Positions 16,034-25,199 of a DNA stretch of 64,000 bases are shown here, piece by piece (within the stretch, counting starts at the first letter, position 1; each line of letters opens with the position of its first letter). Origin of the DNA: Alteromonas sp. CI.11.F.A3. Its GTDB lineage: Bacteria > Pseudomonadota > Gammaproteobacteria > Enterobacterales > Alteromonadaceae. Under the pieces are notes generated by a model. That model searched no databases, had not been told where the DNA came from, and saw only the letters and a list, made by a program, of their open reading frames with translations. The translations under genes were made by a program, and so were the position numbers. The DNA lies in assembly GCF_032925565.1 (NCBI RefSeq), contig NZ_CP136708.1:434001-498000 (forward strand). The letters are read 5' to 3'.

Positions 16034-17863
16034 TTAGTAATAATGTGAAATGAGCAAGCCGAAGTCAGTACCATGCTTGTTATCAATATTGGCCCTTATG
16101 TCCCAGCGCTGATTAATTGCATATCGAGCGGTAACAGAGAGGTAATGTTGATCCTTCGATGGCTGGTTCACAAACCATTGTTGTCCTACTGCCAATGACA
16201 TTGCTATTTCAGACGTAACATGTGCTACGCCTCCCACTTCTGAACCCACAGCGATAAAGCCGCCATTCAGATTAGAGCTGGTAATAGAAGTGCTGAGCGC
16301 GGCATAACCTACAAGGTTGTGACGAAAGGCCCAAGACTTCCCAATAAAACTGTCGATATAACCTGCGCCGCACTGGGTGCAGTTGTTAGCTTGTTCTCTG
16401 TAGCCAAAGGCCAGTTTCCAAGCCCAATTGCTATCAAGTGGCAATCCAGATTCAGACGCATTAAGGTTAATAATTCGTACCGGTGTAAACTCTTTTACTG
16501 CTAACCCTTCACCCTCTAGGTAACGAAGACGCACATTAAAGGTGGTTAGCTCAGAGTAAGGAATTCGCCCCGCATTCAGCGTGAGCAGGTCGTAATAATT
16601 GGCCCTAAAGTTCAACTCACCCGCCACGTTGCCTGATGGTGTGTCGTATAAACCGAGGCCAATACGCGTAGTATCTTGTGCCTCATGAGGAGGGCGTCTA
16701 TCTACGCTTTTCCAGTTTGGTTTAACGGGTGCCATAGCAAACCGTTTTATCATGGCTTGCCGCTTTTGTGCTTGTTGTATGTCTGTGAGGTCGTCTTCTT
16801 TTTGTTCTATAAAAGCAAAATAGTCGTAGAGGGTATCAATAACCCGTATTGCCGATGCGTCACCTAAAGCAGCAAGCTTAGCTTGTGTGTCTTTAGGTGT
16901 ACTTTCTAGAATGTGCAGTAAGGTTTGCTGTTCCTTGCTGGTTAATTGCTGCCAGCGATCGTAAAGTGTTTGTTGACGCGAACCATGATAGATAACTTCA
17001 TTAAACATGAGCCGGCTGCCTTGATGACGCTGCATCATGACCACTAAATCAAATGGCATTACCCAAACCTTGTTGGGAGCAATTAACGGTTCATCGAAAA
17101 CTAAGCTGAGTAGTTTTGCCAATTGATAAGCGCAGTTTTGCTCAAAAAAGTAATAGGTCATAGTGGCATTTTCTAGCTCCCATAAATGGGCGAGTAGAAA
17201 TCGAATATCGTCTTGCGATAGGGCAAGTTTATATTCCCACATATCGCGAAGCTCAGTTTCGCTGTAGGTTAAATGATGATGATGGTATTGCTGGTTAGAG
17301 AACTTACCCTGATACCCGCCCAGTATGCCTTTAGTGATGTAAACCAACTTGTTTTCATCATCGGGCACCTTAGCCCCATAAGAGAATGTGTTGTCTAGTA
17401 AGCCCTCAGCAGATTCCCCATTAAACTTTAAAAATACATGGCCAAACATAGACGCTGGGTTGCCTAAGTAACCTGACGCGAAAATAAGGCTGGCACTGTG
17501 GGTAGAGAAAGTATTTAAGTATTCTTGGTATTGAGGGCAAGCCACGTCTGGAAAATGCAGCATGGGTAAGTGTTTTGCGATAAAACGTTTACGTGCGGGA
17601 AATTGACATTGACTTTTAGGCGTTTGCGAAAAGGCGCTGATAGTCGCTTCAAGCTCTGAAAGTGGATCTTTAAAGCCATTTTCTGCTAAATAGAAGTTAC
17701 TGTTATCGTGGTTCAGTGTTACCGCTGTTTGTTTGGTATGTAAAAGCTGCTTCCACACGTTGTGTGATGCAATATGATTTATAATTTGAGGCGTATCGTC
17801 AGCGAAAGCTAGCGTGACGGTACAAAAAAATGTAAAGCAACAACGGGTGAAAAAGGAATGCAA
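16034..17863 (-). CDS. DUF4105 (Lnb-type) envelope protein
   Basis: A 609-residue exported protein with an N-terminal signal peptide. The conserved DUF4105 core contains ASMFGHVFLKF, NTFSYGA, LTYSETELRDMWEYKL and FFEQNCAYQLAKLL. The His in FGHVF and the Cys in QNCAYQL resemble the catalytic pair proposed for Lnb lipoprotein acyltransferases. The C-terminal about 230 residues look like a beta-barrel (aromatic alternate strands, ending LLISHYY). An envelope lipid or lipoprotein role is possible; the transfer of Lnb activity is inference. Probable operon with the DUF3015 gene. Confidence 0.8.
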   Translation of the reverse strand: MHSFFTRCCFTFFCTVTLAFADDTPQIINHIASHNVWKQLLHTKQTAVTLNHDNSNFYLAENGFKDPLSELEATISAFSQTPKSQCQFPARKRFIAKHLPMLHFPDVACPQYQEYLNTFSTHSASLIFASGYLGNPASMFGHVFLKFNGESAEGLLDNTFSYGAKVPDDENKLVYITKGILGGYQGKFSNQQYHHHHLTYSETELRDMWEYKLALSQDDIRFLLAHLWELENATMTYYFFEQNCAYQLAKLLSLVFDEPLIAPNKVWVMPFDLVVMMQRHQGSRLMFNEVIYHGSRQQTLYDRWQQLTSKEQQTLLHILESTPKDTQAKLAALGDASAIRVIDTLYDYFAFIEQKEDDLTDIQQAQKRQAMIKRFAMAPVKPNWKSVDRRPPHEAQDTTRIGLGLYDTPSGNVAGELNFRANYYDLLTLNAGRIPYSELTTFNVRLRYLEGEGLAVKEFTPVRIINLNASESGLPLDSNWAWKLAFGYREQANNCTQCGAGYIDSFIGKSWAFRHNLVGYAALSTSITSSNLNGGFIAVGSEVGGVAHVTSEIAMSLAVGQQWFVNQPSKDQHYLSVTARYAINQRWDIRANIDNKHGTDFGLLISHYY

Positions 17864-18114
17864 TGGAACTTCCTAAACTAAATCCATTTAAATACGCATC
17901 GACGATGTAGAGACATACCGTTTCGTTGCGCAGTGAAGATTGCAGAATATGCCTGCACTAAAGTGCATGTACAAGTTCATATTACAGATAATTTGTTACG
18001 AATTGCTACTAGGTGCCTTAAATTTGTCTTCAGAAAAGACAAGCTGTAATACGCTTTCTTCACCTTGTTTACGCTGGGGCCAATACAAATGAATAAACCG
18101 AAAAGGGGCTGCAC

Positions 18115-18885
18115 TTGGATCTTGTTACTTATTGGCTAACCGCTAATGGTGCTATCTCACTCACTACCGCAGCCGTGTTGATTGCCACCTCTACCATCAC
18201 GTCCTTAATAACGGCTACCTTTGGGATTGGCGGCGGCGTGTTGCTTATTGCGGTAATGGCGGGAAGCTTGCCAGTTTCTGCACTTATTCCTGTGCATGGC
18301 TTAGTACAGTTAGGTTCTAACGGCAACCGAGCGTTAATGACCTTTCGGTATATTGACTGGTCCATGGTGAAGTTCTTTTCATTTGGGGCGTTGTTAGGAG
18401 CGGTACTGGCTACGTTTATCGTGGTGCAATTGCCTTTAGTGGTTATTCAATTTGCTGTGGCGGGTTTTATCTTGTTTTTGGTGTGGGGCAGCAAACCGAA
18501 GGCGCAAGAAATGCAACCTGCTGGTCGAAGTTTAGCAGGGTTAATTACCACGTTAATCTCCATGTTTGTAGGCGCTACCGGGCCGCTAGTTGCCGCGTTT
18601 GTGCATCGGAACAATTACAATAAAATGCAGATAACCGCCACCATGGCCTCGTGCCTTACCTTTCAACATGGGTTAAAAGCGTTTGTTTTTACCTTTGTAG
18701 GCTTCTCCTTTTTTCAATGGCTAGGATTAATTTTTGCCATGATTATAAGTGGTGCCGTGGGGACTTACGTGGGACTAAAAGTACTCAAGAAGATTCCAGC
18801 CGATAAATTTCTCGTGCTGTTTAAGGTTATCGTTACCTTATTAGCAATCCGCTTAATTGTGCAGGCAGTGTTTGAATTAGTGTAG
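18115..18885 (+). CDS. TauE/SafE family permease (TSUP)
   Basis: A 256-residue inner-membrane protein with about eight hydrophobic segments. It has the TSUP repeats: TATFGIGGGVLLIAVMAG near residue 35 and FVGATGPLVAAFVHRN near residue 145. The family moves sulfite, sulfonates or other organosulfur anions. The start is TTG with an AAAAGGGG site; no in-frame ATG lies close upstream. It stands alone with a shared terminator between it and the converging copper-type receptor, so no substrate can be drawn from context. It differs from the second TauE/SafE gene at 49.6 kb. Confidence 0.88.
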   Translation: MDLVTYWLTANGAISLTTAAVLIATSTITSLITATFGIGGGVLLIAVMAGSLPVSALIPVHGLVQLGSNGNRALMTFRYIDWSMVKFFSFGALLGAVLATFIVVQLPLVVIQFAVAGFILFLVWGSKPKAQEMQPAGRSLAGLITTLISMFVGATGPLVAAFVHRNNYNKMQITATMASCLTFQHGLKAFVFTFVGFSFFQWLGLIFAMIISGAVGTYVGLKVLKKIPADKFLVLFKVIVTLLAIRLIVQAVFELV

Positions 18886-18935
18886 GCCAACTCATTCATT
18901 GGTTTTTCTGTATGAGTTCGAAGGGTAAGAGAAAA

Positions 18936-18953
18936 AGGCGCATACTCGCGCCT
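18936..18953. terminator. Terminator between converging genes
   Basis: AGGCGC and GCGCCT form a 6-bp stem with a 6-base loop, followed on the minus strand by TTTTTCTC. It ends the copper-type receptor transcript and possibly the permease transcript. Confidence 0.65.
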
Positions 18954-19010
18954 CTTACTTTACGTTTTATTCTATTAGCCCGCTAATGTTGGGGGCTAGC
19001 GTAGCGGTAT

Positions 19011-21104
19011 TTAAAAGCGGTAGCTCATTGAGACCTGCCATTCCCTGCCTGTTCCCGGTAATTTATCTCCTACCGCAATATCGGCATTTGATACCCGATT
19101 AACCCCCGCAGTGTGAGCGGTATAATATTTATCAAAGGCATTTTGAAGTTGTGCCAACACGCTAAAGCCTTGGCTTAGCTGCCATCGCGCGCCTAAATGT
19201 ACAAGCCCGTAACCTGCTGTACTACTTTCATTTTGTAGCGCAGAGGTATGATTCTGTGCGCCCACTAAATGCGAGGTAACCGACAACATCAGCGGGGATT
19301 GCATGAGCTGGCTTTGCCACTCTATACGAGTCGTCAATTGCTCAGGGGCAATACGAAATAGCGCGTCGTCTATGTCGTCTCTATTTCCATGACTAACGCT
19401 GGCGGTAGAGGTTAGCAGCAGGTTACTCGATAGTTTGCCGCTAACCGTCACATCTAGCCCTTTAATAATGGCGTCTGTGTTGGTCCACTGAAACGGCGTA
19501 TCCGACCCCATCATAGTCGAGAACATAATTGCGGCCGCATTACTGCTCGGTGTGCCAGCAATGTAGTCTTCTATGTCTTGGTAATAAAGCCTGGGTGAAA
19601 CGGTCCAATCGTTTTTGCTGTAAGTAATACCAAACTCAAACTGACGAGCGGTTTCGTTATCGAGTTCAAGATTACCAATGTAATTGAAACCGTCCGCCAT
19701 ACCACCTGTAATGCCTAACGGTAACCAGGTGTAGCGTTCGTAGTAGTTAGGCGCGCGGTTCTTTTGCGATATACCCGTAAATACTGTCACCGTGTCGCTA
19801 ACGGGTATTTGAATAGTGGCCGCTGCATCTAGCATATTGTAGGTTTCACTACGTTCGGCATTATTAAAGTTAGACGCTAGCATGGCCACGGCATCGTTCA
19901 TCATCACCATGTTAGAGCCTATTGCATCGGCATCCATGTCTACTTGAGTGTAGCGAAGGCCCAGCAAATAGTCGGCCGTATCGGTTACTCGGTGCCATTC
20001 GGTAAAACCACTGAAGGTATCACGAGTAATATCGGTGTAGTTATTAATGTAAAAAGCGCTGTTATTCGGGTTGGTAATAACAGAATTATTTCGGCTGTGT
20101 AAATGGCTAAAACCTACTTCAAGTTCACCATCAAGGGCAGGGGTAACATAGGTTGCCTCTACACCCTGACCGACAGAGTCGGCGTCGTTTTGTCTGGCCA
20201 TACTAGCCATTGAAACCGCGCGCTGGGATGCATTATCCATGGCGTGCTGATTGCTATTCCCAAACACTTTTACTTTCACCGTGCGATCGTCACTGGCTTG
20301 GTACTGATAACCTAAGCGATACCATGCGGCGTCTATAAAAGTAATATCCATTGCAAGGGCTGCAGTGCCACTGTTGTTGGTATTTAACGTTTGGTAGCTG
20401 ACATCTAGGCTATGCTTGCCCCAACGATAACCCGCGCGAAGCTTTCCGCCGTTTCTTTGATACTGAGAATTAGGGATGGCAATGCTTGAGCCTGCATCGT
20501 TAGAGCCAGCCTCACGTTCGTCACGTTGCTGGTGGGTAAATGCGCCGCTGATAAAACCATTGGCCGCGCCGTAAAATGCATTGGCTTGGTATTGCTGTGC
20601 ATTGCCAGGAGAATACGCACTGGCGCTAGCATTAAACTGCAGGCCATTGGCTTGAGAAAATAAGTGCTGAGCGTCAGCACGAATGTCTAGTTTACCGCCT
20701 AAGGTTTCAACCCCAGCGCTCACCGGTACTATTCCGCGATACAATACGGCCTGAAGGCCTGGTTCAGGTAATACATGCGAAAGCGGGGAATCCATGGCAT
20801 TAGGGCCAGCGCCCGCGATATCTACCCCATCAATAGTCACGCCTACTCTGTCACCATAAAGGCCGCGATATTGTACTAACCCTGTCACCGGACCATTTCG
20901 AGAAATAGTCACGCCGGGTAGCGTAGCAAGCTGATCGCCATAGTCAGCTTCCGTATTGTTGGAGGCAGAAACTGGTGCATTATTGGTAAGGGTTAGTGGC
21001 TCGCCAATAACGGTAATAACTTCGGTTGAAGTGGTGTCTTGAGCATACAAAAAAGGGGAAAATCCAGCAGTACATACTGCTAGTGCAATGGCTGTTTTTT
21101 TCAT
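19011..21104 (-). CDS. TonB-dependent receptor, copper (OprC/NosA) type
   Basis: A 697-residue outer-membrane receptor with a signal peptide (to AQ, about residue 22), a short plug opening TEVITVIGEP, and a 22-strand barrel ending SMSYRF. The plug segment IDGVDIAGAGPNAMDSPLSHV resembles the M-D-P-P motif of OprC/NosA copper receptors, and the barrel loops are rich in Met (SNMVMMNDAVAM; MFSTMMGS; SMASMAR), suitable for Cu(I). It lies 78 bp after a DUF2946-like gene on the same strand, a partner often seen with copper receptors. Copper is the best guess. Confidence 0.8.
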   Translation of the reverse strand: MKKTAIALAVCTAGFSPFLYAQDTTSTEVITVIGEPLTLTNNAPVSASNNTEADYGDQLATLPGVTISRNGPVTGLVQYRGLYGDRVGVTIDGVDIAGAGPNAMDSPLSHVLPEPGLQAVLYRGIVPVSAGVETLGGKLDIRADAQHLFSQANGLQFNASASAYSPGNAQQYQANAFYGAANGFISGAFTHQQRDEREAGSNDAGSSIAIPNSQYQRNGGKLRAGYRWGKHSLDVSYQTLNTNNSGTAALAMDITFIDAAWYRLGYQYQASDDRTVKVKVFGNSNQHAMDNASQRAVSMASMARQNDADSVGQGVEATYVTPALDGELEVGFSHLHSRNNSVITNPNNSAFYINNYTDITRDTFSGFTEWHRVTDTADYLLGLRYTQVDMDADAIGSNMVMMNDAVAMLASNFNNAERSETYNMLDAAATIQIPVSDTVTVFTGISQKNRAPNYYERYTWLPLGITGGMADGFNYIGNLELDNETARQFEFGITYSKNDWTVSPRLYYQDIEDYIAGTPSSNAAAIMFSTMMGSDTPFQWTNTDAIIKGLDVTVSGKLSSNLLLTSTASVSHGNRDDIDDALFRIAPEQLTTRIEWQSQLMQSPLMLSVTSHLVGAQNHTSALQNESSTAGYGLVHLGARWQLSQGFSVLAQLQNAFDKYYTAHTAGVNRVSNADIAVGDKLPGTGREWQVSMSYRF

Positions 21105-21182
21105 AATTAGTCCATTTTTAATTAAACAACGTCAGCGATAAAGCTGATAAAAGCGCGTTATAAATAAAGTGTGATGGCTAAA

Positions 21183-21611
21183 CTATGAAAGGGGCGGAGC
21201 ACGGGAGAGCCCAGTCGCGTAGGCGTATGCCGTATAGGGTCGCTGTGCAATGGCAGTAGCAAGGTTGTTAAAACGAACAAAGGTGACTAAAGGAAGTGAA
21301 AAATCAGGTGCCGTGACGGCGTTGGGCAAGTCAGAAAGCAGGCTGTTGGTACAGTCGATATGTTCTACCGGTATCTTGCTGATATCTACACTAACATAAA
21401 CAAACTCACCAGCACCTTCAGTCGCGCTTAATGATATCCAGCGCATGGTATTGCCGGTACAAATCAGCTCTATGTCGTTGCTGTCGTCATTAAACTCGGT
21501 AGTAAATCGCTGTGCTTTTTCCATTGAAACGGCCGCAAGCCCCAAGGCCATTGCGTTTTGCAATAGCAGGGTTAGGCATACTAGCAGTGTAAATAATGAC
21601 TTCAATGGCAA
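21183..21611 (-). CDS. DUF2946-like exported small protein
   Basis: A 142-residue protein with a hydrophobic leader and two cysteines in the mature part (ELICTGNTM and EHIDCTNSLL). The ending AYATGLSRAPPLS is like the R-x-P-P tail of DUF2946 proteins, which accompany copper TonB receptors. The start must be TTG at 21609-21611 or an internal ATG, since a stop lies six codons upstream; the ribosome site is weak. It is upstream of the copper-type receptor in the same direction. A periplasmic copper-handling role is inferred from context only. Confidence 0.6.
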   Translation of the reverse strand: MPLKSLFTLLVCLTLLLQNAMALGLAAVSMEKAQRFTTEFNDDSNDIELICTGNTMRWISLSATEGAGEFVYVSVDISKIPVEHIDCTNSLLSDLPNAVTAPDFSLPLVTFVRFNNLATAIAQRPYTAYAYATGLSRAPPLS

Positions 21612-22217
21612 AGCAGTATTCTATTTCTACCGGAACTTATTTAATAATACGTTAAATATAGGATGTTGAAAGGGGTTTTTACTGCATGGCTATAAAGGCA
21701 ACAGACTCGCCTATCATTTTACCCTTGTTAGGGTAATTAGAGGTAAACGCGAGTTTATCTAATATTTCTAAGTAACCAAGCTGGCCGCCGTTCGCAGCGT
21801 GAACCAGCCGCATGAAAATATCGCAGTAACTTTGCCTCTCATTGTGGTGTGAACACAACCCACGCTTGCGGTATGGCCCGTTTTTTCCCTGCAAATACTC
21901 CACTTTCAGAAAGAGTCACATCATTTCACTCAAGATAGTTTTGTTCTGTCAAAAGTGGCGGCAATTGTCATTTTTGGCGCAGTTTCCTCTCGTCTTGTTT
22001 GAGATGGATCAACACGGCTAGTTCGACTTAATGGAATAATTGCGCCGCACAGTAGGGAATACTAAAGGTTAGGGGCAGTGGTGCCTTAGCTGGCGCAAAG
22101 CTTGCTAAACCTCATACAGAAGTATAAGTCTTACGGTGCGGTCTTTTAATTAAGGTTGTTGATTTAAATAGAATTTTTAGCGGCTTGCCGTGCTGTTTTT
22201 AACTAGGGAGAAAACCC
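21612..22217. other. 606-bp intergenic region between the copper locus and cydA
   Basis: It contains the FNR-type box at 21999-22012, an AT-rich leader for cydA, and a minus-strand reading frame of 74 codons that I do not regard as a gene. Nothing else is recognisable. Confidence 0.5.
21999..22012 (+). promoter_or_regulatory. FNR/CRP-family box upstream of cydA
   Basis: TTGAG-ATGG-ATCAA matches the FNR consensus TTGAT-N4-ATCAA at 9 of 10 positions, about 205 bp before cydA. It would fit low-oxygen induction of the bd oxidase. Confidence 0.6.
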
Positions 22218-23798
22218 ATGAGCGATACGTTAGTCGAACTATCGCGGTGGCAATTTGCGCTAACTGCAATGTTCCACTTTATATTTGTGCCCTTAACCTT
22301 AGGGTTGAGTTTCATGCTTGCCATTATGGAATCCGTTTATGTGATGACAGGCAAAGAAATTTACAAACAGATGACTCAGTTTTGGGGCAAGTTGTTTGGT
22401 ATTAACTTCGCCATTGGTGTGGCTACCGGCCTCACTATGGAGTTCCAGTTCGGGATGAATTGGTCATACTATTCTCACTATGTTGGGGATATTTTCGGGG
22501 CGCCCCTGGCTATTGAAGGTTTGATGGCGTTCTTCCTAGAGTCAACCTTCGTTGGGCTATTTTTCTTTGGCTGGGACAAAATGTCGAAGGGAAGACATTT
22601 AATGACCACATGGTTAGTGGCTATTGGTTCTAATTTCTCAGCACTATGGATACTCATTGCGAATGGTTGGATGCAATACCCCGTAGGCGCAGAATTTAAC
22701 TTTGAAGCCATGCGCATGGAAATGACAAGCTTTGCTGAGGTTATCTTTAACCCTGTCGCGCAAGTTAAGTTTGTGCATACCGTTTCAGCCGGCTACGTAA
22801 CAGGTGCCATGTTTGTATTGGCGATTTCTAGTTATTACCTACTTAACCACAAGCATATCGCATTTGCCCGTCGGTCTTTCGCTATTGCTGCAAGCTTTGG
22901 TCTAGCTGCTACTTTGTCAGTTATTGTGCTTGGTGATGAAAGTGGTTACGAGTTAGGAGAAGTGCAAAAAGTAAAATTGGCTGCTGTTGAAGCGGAGTAT
23001 GACACTCACCCAGCACCTGCGCCTTTTACCGTATTTGGTATTCCCAACGATGAAAAAGAAGAAACCGTATACGCACTTCAAATTCCTTGGGCGATGGGCA
23101 TTATTGCTACTCGTTCACTTACCGAGGAAGTTAAAGGCTTAAAAGATATTAAAGCTGAGAATCGTTTGCGTATTCTTGATGGTATCAAAGCGTACGCGTT
23201 GCTAGACAGTGTTCGAGATGGAACCGCTTCATCAGACGAACGCGCGCTGTTTGAAGCACACAAAGATAATATGGGCTATGCCATGTTGTTAGAGCCATTT
23301 ACGGATGATGTTACACAGCCTTCTGAAGCGGCCCTACAAAAAGCGGTAGATTACAGCATTCCTAAAGTTGCCCCTTTATTTTGGAGTTTCCGCTTAATGG
23401 TGGCATCAGGCTTTATTATGTTAGCCGTGTTCTTAGCTGCCTTCTATTACAGTACTAGACATAAAATAACCCAGCCTCGCTGGTTGTTGAAAGCGTCATT
23501 GTATAGCTTGCCGTTACCTTGGGTTGCGTGTGAAGCCGGTTGGTTTGTGGCTGAGTTTGGTCGCCAGCCTTGGTCCATTGCAGAGATTCTGCCAGTGCAT
23601 GCATCAACGTCTAATCTGTCTATCTCAGACATTGTCACCACGTTAGTTGCTTATTCAGCGTTTTACACCGTGATGTTCATTGTGGCCTTTTACTTAATGA
23701 AAAAATTCGCTAAAAAAGGTCCTGTGCCTCCTGAAGATCGCACTACTGATGAAGACGATGACCTTATCGACTTTGATGCTAAAGGAGCAAACGCATGA
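22218..23798 (+). CDS. cydA: Cytochrome bd ubiquinol oxidase subunit I
   Basis: A 526-residue inner-membrane protein, close to the usual length of long-Q-loop CydA. It has the N-terminal SRWQFALTAMFHF with heme ligand His20, GVATGLTMEFQFGMNW, and the conserved EFGRQPW motif near residue 440. The subunit binds hemes b558, b595 and d and oxidises quinol, reducing O2 to water with high oxygen affinity. It heads cydABX, has an AGGGAG ribosome site, overlaps cydB by 4 bp, and is preceded by an FNR-type box. Confidence 0.97.
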   Translation: MSDTLVELSRWQFALTAMFHFIFVPLTLGLSFMLAIMESVYVMTGKEIYKQMTQFWGKLFGINFAIGVATGLTMEFQFGMNWSYYSHYVGDIFGAPLAIEGLMAFFLESTFVGLFFFGWDKMSKGRHLMTTWLVAIGSNFSALWILIANGWMQYPVGAEFNFEAMRMEMTSFAEVIFNPVAQVKFVHTVSAGYVTGAMFVLAISSYYLLNHKHIAFARRSFAIAASFGLAATLSVIVLGDESGYELGEVQKVKLAAVEAEYDTHPAPAPFTVFGIPNDEKEETVYALQIPWAMGIIATRSLTEEVKGLKDIKAENRLRILDGIKAYALLDSVRDGTASSDERALFEAHKDNMGYAMLLEPFTDDVTQPSEAALQKAVDYSIPKVAPLFWSFRLMVASGFIMLAVFLAAFYYSTRHKITQPRWLLKASLYSLPLPWVACEAGWFVAEFGRQPWSIAEILPVHASTSNLSISDIVTTLVAYSAFYTVMFIVAFYLMKKFAKKGPVPPEDRTTDEDDDLIDFDAKGANA

Positions 23799-24931
23799 TT
23801 GATTATGAATTTCTTCGCGTAGCCTGGTGGTGCCTTATCGGTGTGCTGCTCATTGGTTTCGCGGTAACAGATGGGTTCGATTTAGGCGTAGGTTCACTAC
23901 TGACCATTATTGGTAAAACAGACAAAGAACGTCGCGTAATGATTAATACCATTGGGCCGCATTGGGATGGAAACCAAGTGTGGTTCATTACGGCTGGTGG
24001 CGCTATTTTTGCAGCATGGCCAATGATTTATGCCACCGCTTTTTCAGGCTTTTATTTAGCCCTAGCGTTAACGCTGATTGCGCTTTGGATGCGCCCTATT
24101 GGGTTTGATTATCGCAGTAAGTTGCCAAATTCGCAGTGGCGAAAAGCATGGGATTGGGCCTTGTTTGCCGGTGGTTTTATTCCTGCGCTTATTTTTGGCG
24201 TGGCGTTTGGTAATTTGTTATTAGGTGTACCGTTTGAATTCGACAACACGCTTAAATCAACTTACACCGGCTCTTTCTTTGGTTTGCTTACCCCATTCGC
24301 ACTTGTTTCTGGGTTGTTGTCAGTGGCTATCTTGCTTAACCACGGCGCTACCTGGTTACAAATGAAAACCGATGGCTTCATTGAAGCCAGAGCCCGTGTC
24401 ACATCTTTTATATTGAGTTTAGTGGCAGTAGCCTTGTTTCTCATTGCCGGAGCGTGGGTAGCATTTGGATTAGACGGTTTTGTTATTACCTCTACCGTAG
24501 ATACCTTAGCCACCTCGAACCCAATGAAAAAAGAGGTCGCTATTGAAGCCGGTGCATGGATGACTAACTACTCACGATATCCTTGGATGATTATTGCGCC
24601 TGTTTTAGGTGTAGTAGCAGGGCTTGCATGTGCGATGTTTTCTCGCAAAGGGAATGCAGGAATGGCATTTGTTTCAAGTGCACTACTGATTACTGGCGTT
24701 ATTCTAACCGCGGGCTTCTCAATGTTCCCGTTCTTGATGCCCAGTATTACTATGCCACAAGCCAGCCTAACGGTATGGGATGCCACCTCTAGCCACTTAA
24801 CCCTAAATATCATGTTCGTCGTGGCTTGCATCTTTGTGCCTATCATCTTGTGCTATACCGCCTATGGTTATTATGTGATGCGTGGGCGAGTAAAAAATAG
24901 CGACTTAGATCAGTCTCACACTATTTATTAA
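23795..24931 (+). CDS. cydB: Cytochrome bd ubiquinol oxidase subunit II
   Basis: A 378-residue polytopic membrane protein with the conserved N-terminus MIDYEFLRVAWWCLIGVLL and GFAVTDGFDLGVG, then NTIGPHWDGNQVWFITAGGA, all diagnostic of CydB. The ATG overlaps the cydA stop (ATGA), giving translational coupling. It pairs with CydA as the structural partner of the oxidase. Length is normal. Confidence 0.97.
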   Translation: MIDYEFLRVAWWCLIGVLLIGFAVTDGFDLGVGSLLTIIGKTDKERRVMINTIGPHWDGNQVWFITAGGAIFAAWPMIYATAFSGFYLALALTLIALWMRPIGFDYRSKLPNSQWRKAWDWALFAGGFIPALIFGVAFGNLLLGVPFEFDNTLKSTYTGSFFGLLTPFALVSGLLSVAILLNHGATWLQMKTDGFIEARARVTSFILSLVAVALFLIAGAWVAFGLDGFVITSTVDTLATSNPMKKEVAIEAGAWMTNYSRYPWMIIAPVLGVVAGLACAMFSRKGNAGMAFVSSALLITGVILTAGFSMFPFLMPSITMPQASLTVWDATSSHLTLNIMFVVACIFVPIILCYTAYGYYVMRGRVKNSDLDQSHTIY

Positions 24932-24941
24932 GGAGTAGCAT

Positions 24942-25055
24942 ATGTGGTATTTCGCTTGGATCCTTGGCGTATTACTAGCGTGTTCATTCGGTATTTTAAA
25001 TGCCATGTGGCTTGAGTCTACCGAAGACATGGACCGCCCTGAAGACGCCGAATAG
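24942..25055 (+). CDS. cydX: Cytochrome bd accessory subunit CydX
   Basis: A 37-residue single-helix membrane protein, MWYFAWILGVLLACSFGILN followed by AMWLE and an acidic tail. The N-terminal MWYF-W-x-L-G is the CydX signature. The gene is 10 bp after cydB with an AAGGAG site. CydX stabilises the hemes in the CydAB complex. It is easily missed by gene callers because of its length. Confidence 0.95.
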   Translation: MWYFAWILGVLLACSFGILNAMWLESTEDMDRPEDAE

Positions 25056-25096
25056 CTAAGTAATAGCAGTACTTATGGCGTAGTTAACACGCAAAT

Positions 25097-25129
25097 GGCA
25101 ACGAGCTAACGATTTTAATGCTCGTTGCC
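25097..25129 (+). terminator. Hairpin between cydX and cydD
   Basis: GGCAACGAGC and GCTCGTTGCC form a 10-bp stem with a 13-base loop. No strong T-run follows, so it may only lower read-through into cydDC. Confidence 0.5.
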
Positions 25130-25199
25130 TGATTTGACCCGCCATTTAAATCGGTTTTTTGAACCGCATTCCTGACCGAAAGACAGTGCGATAAAGTAA

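Noticed and set aside
21679..21903. A 74-codon minus-strand frame upstream of cydA
   Set aside because: No ribosome site, no recognisable fold or family, unusual composition; likely chance.
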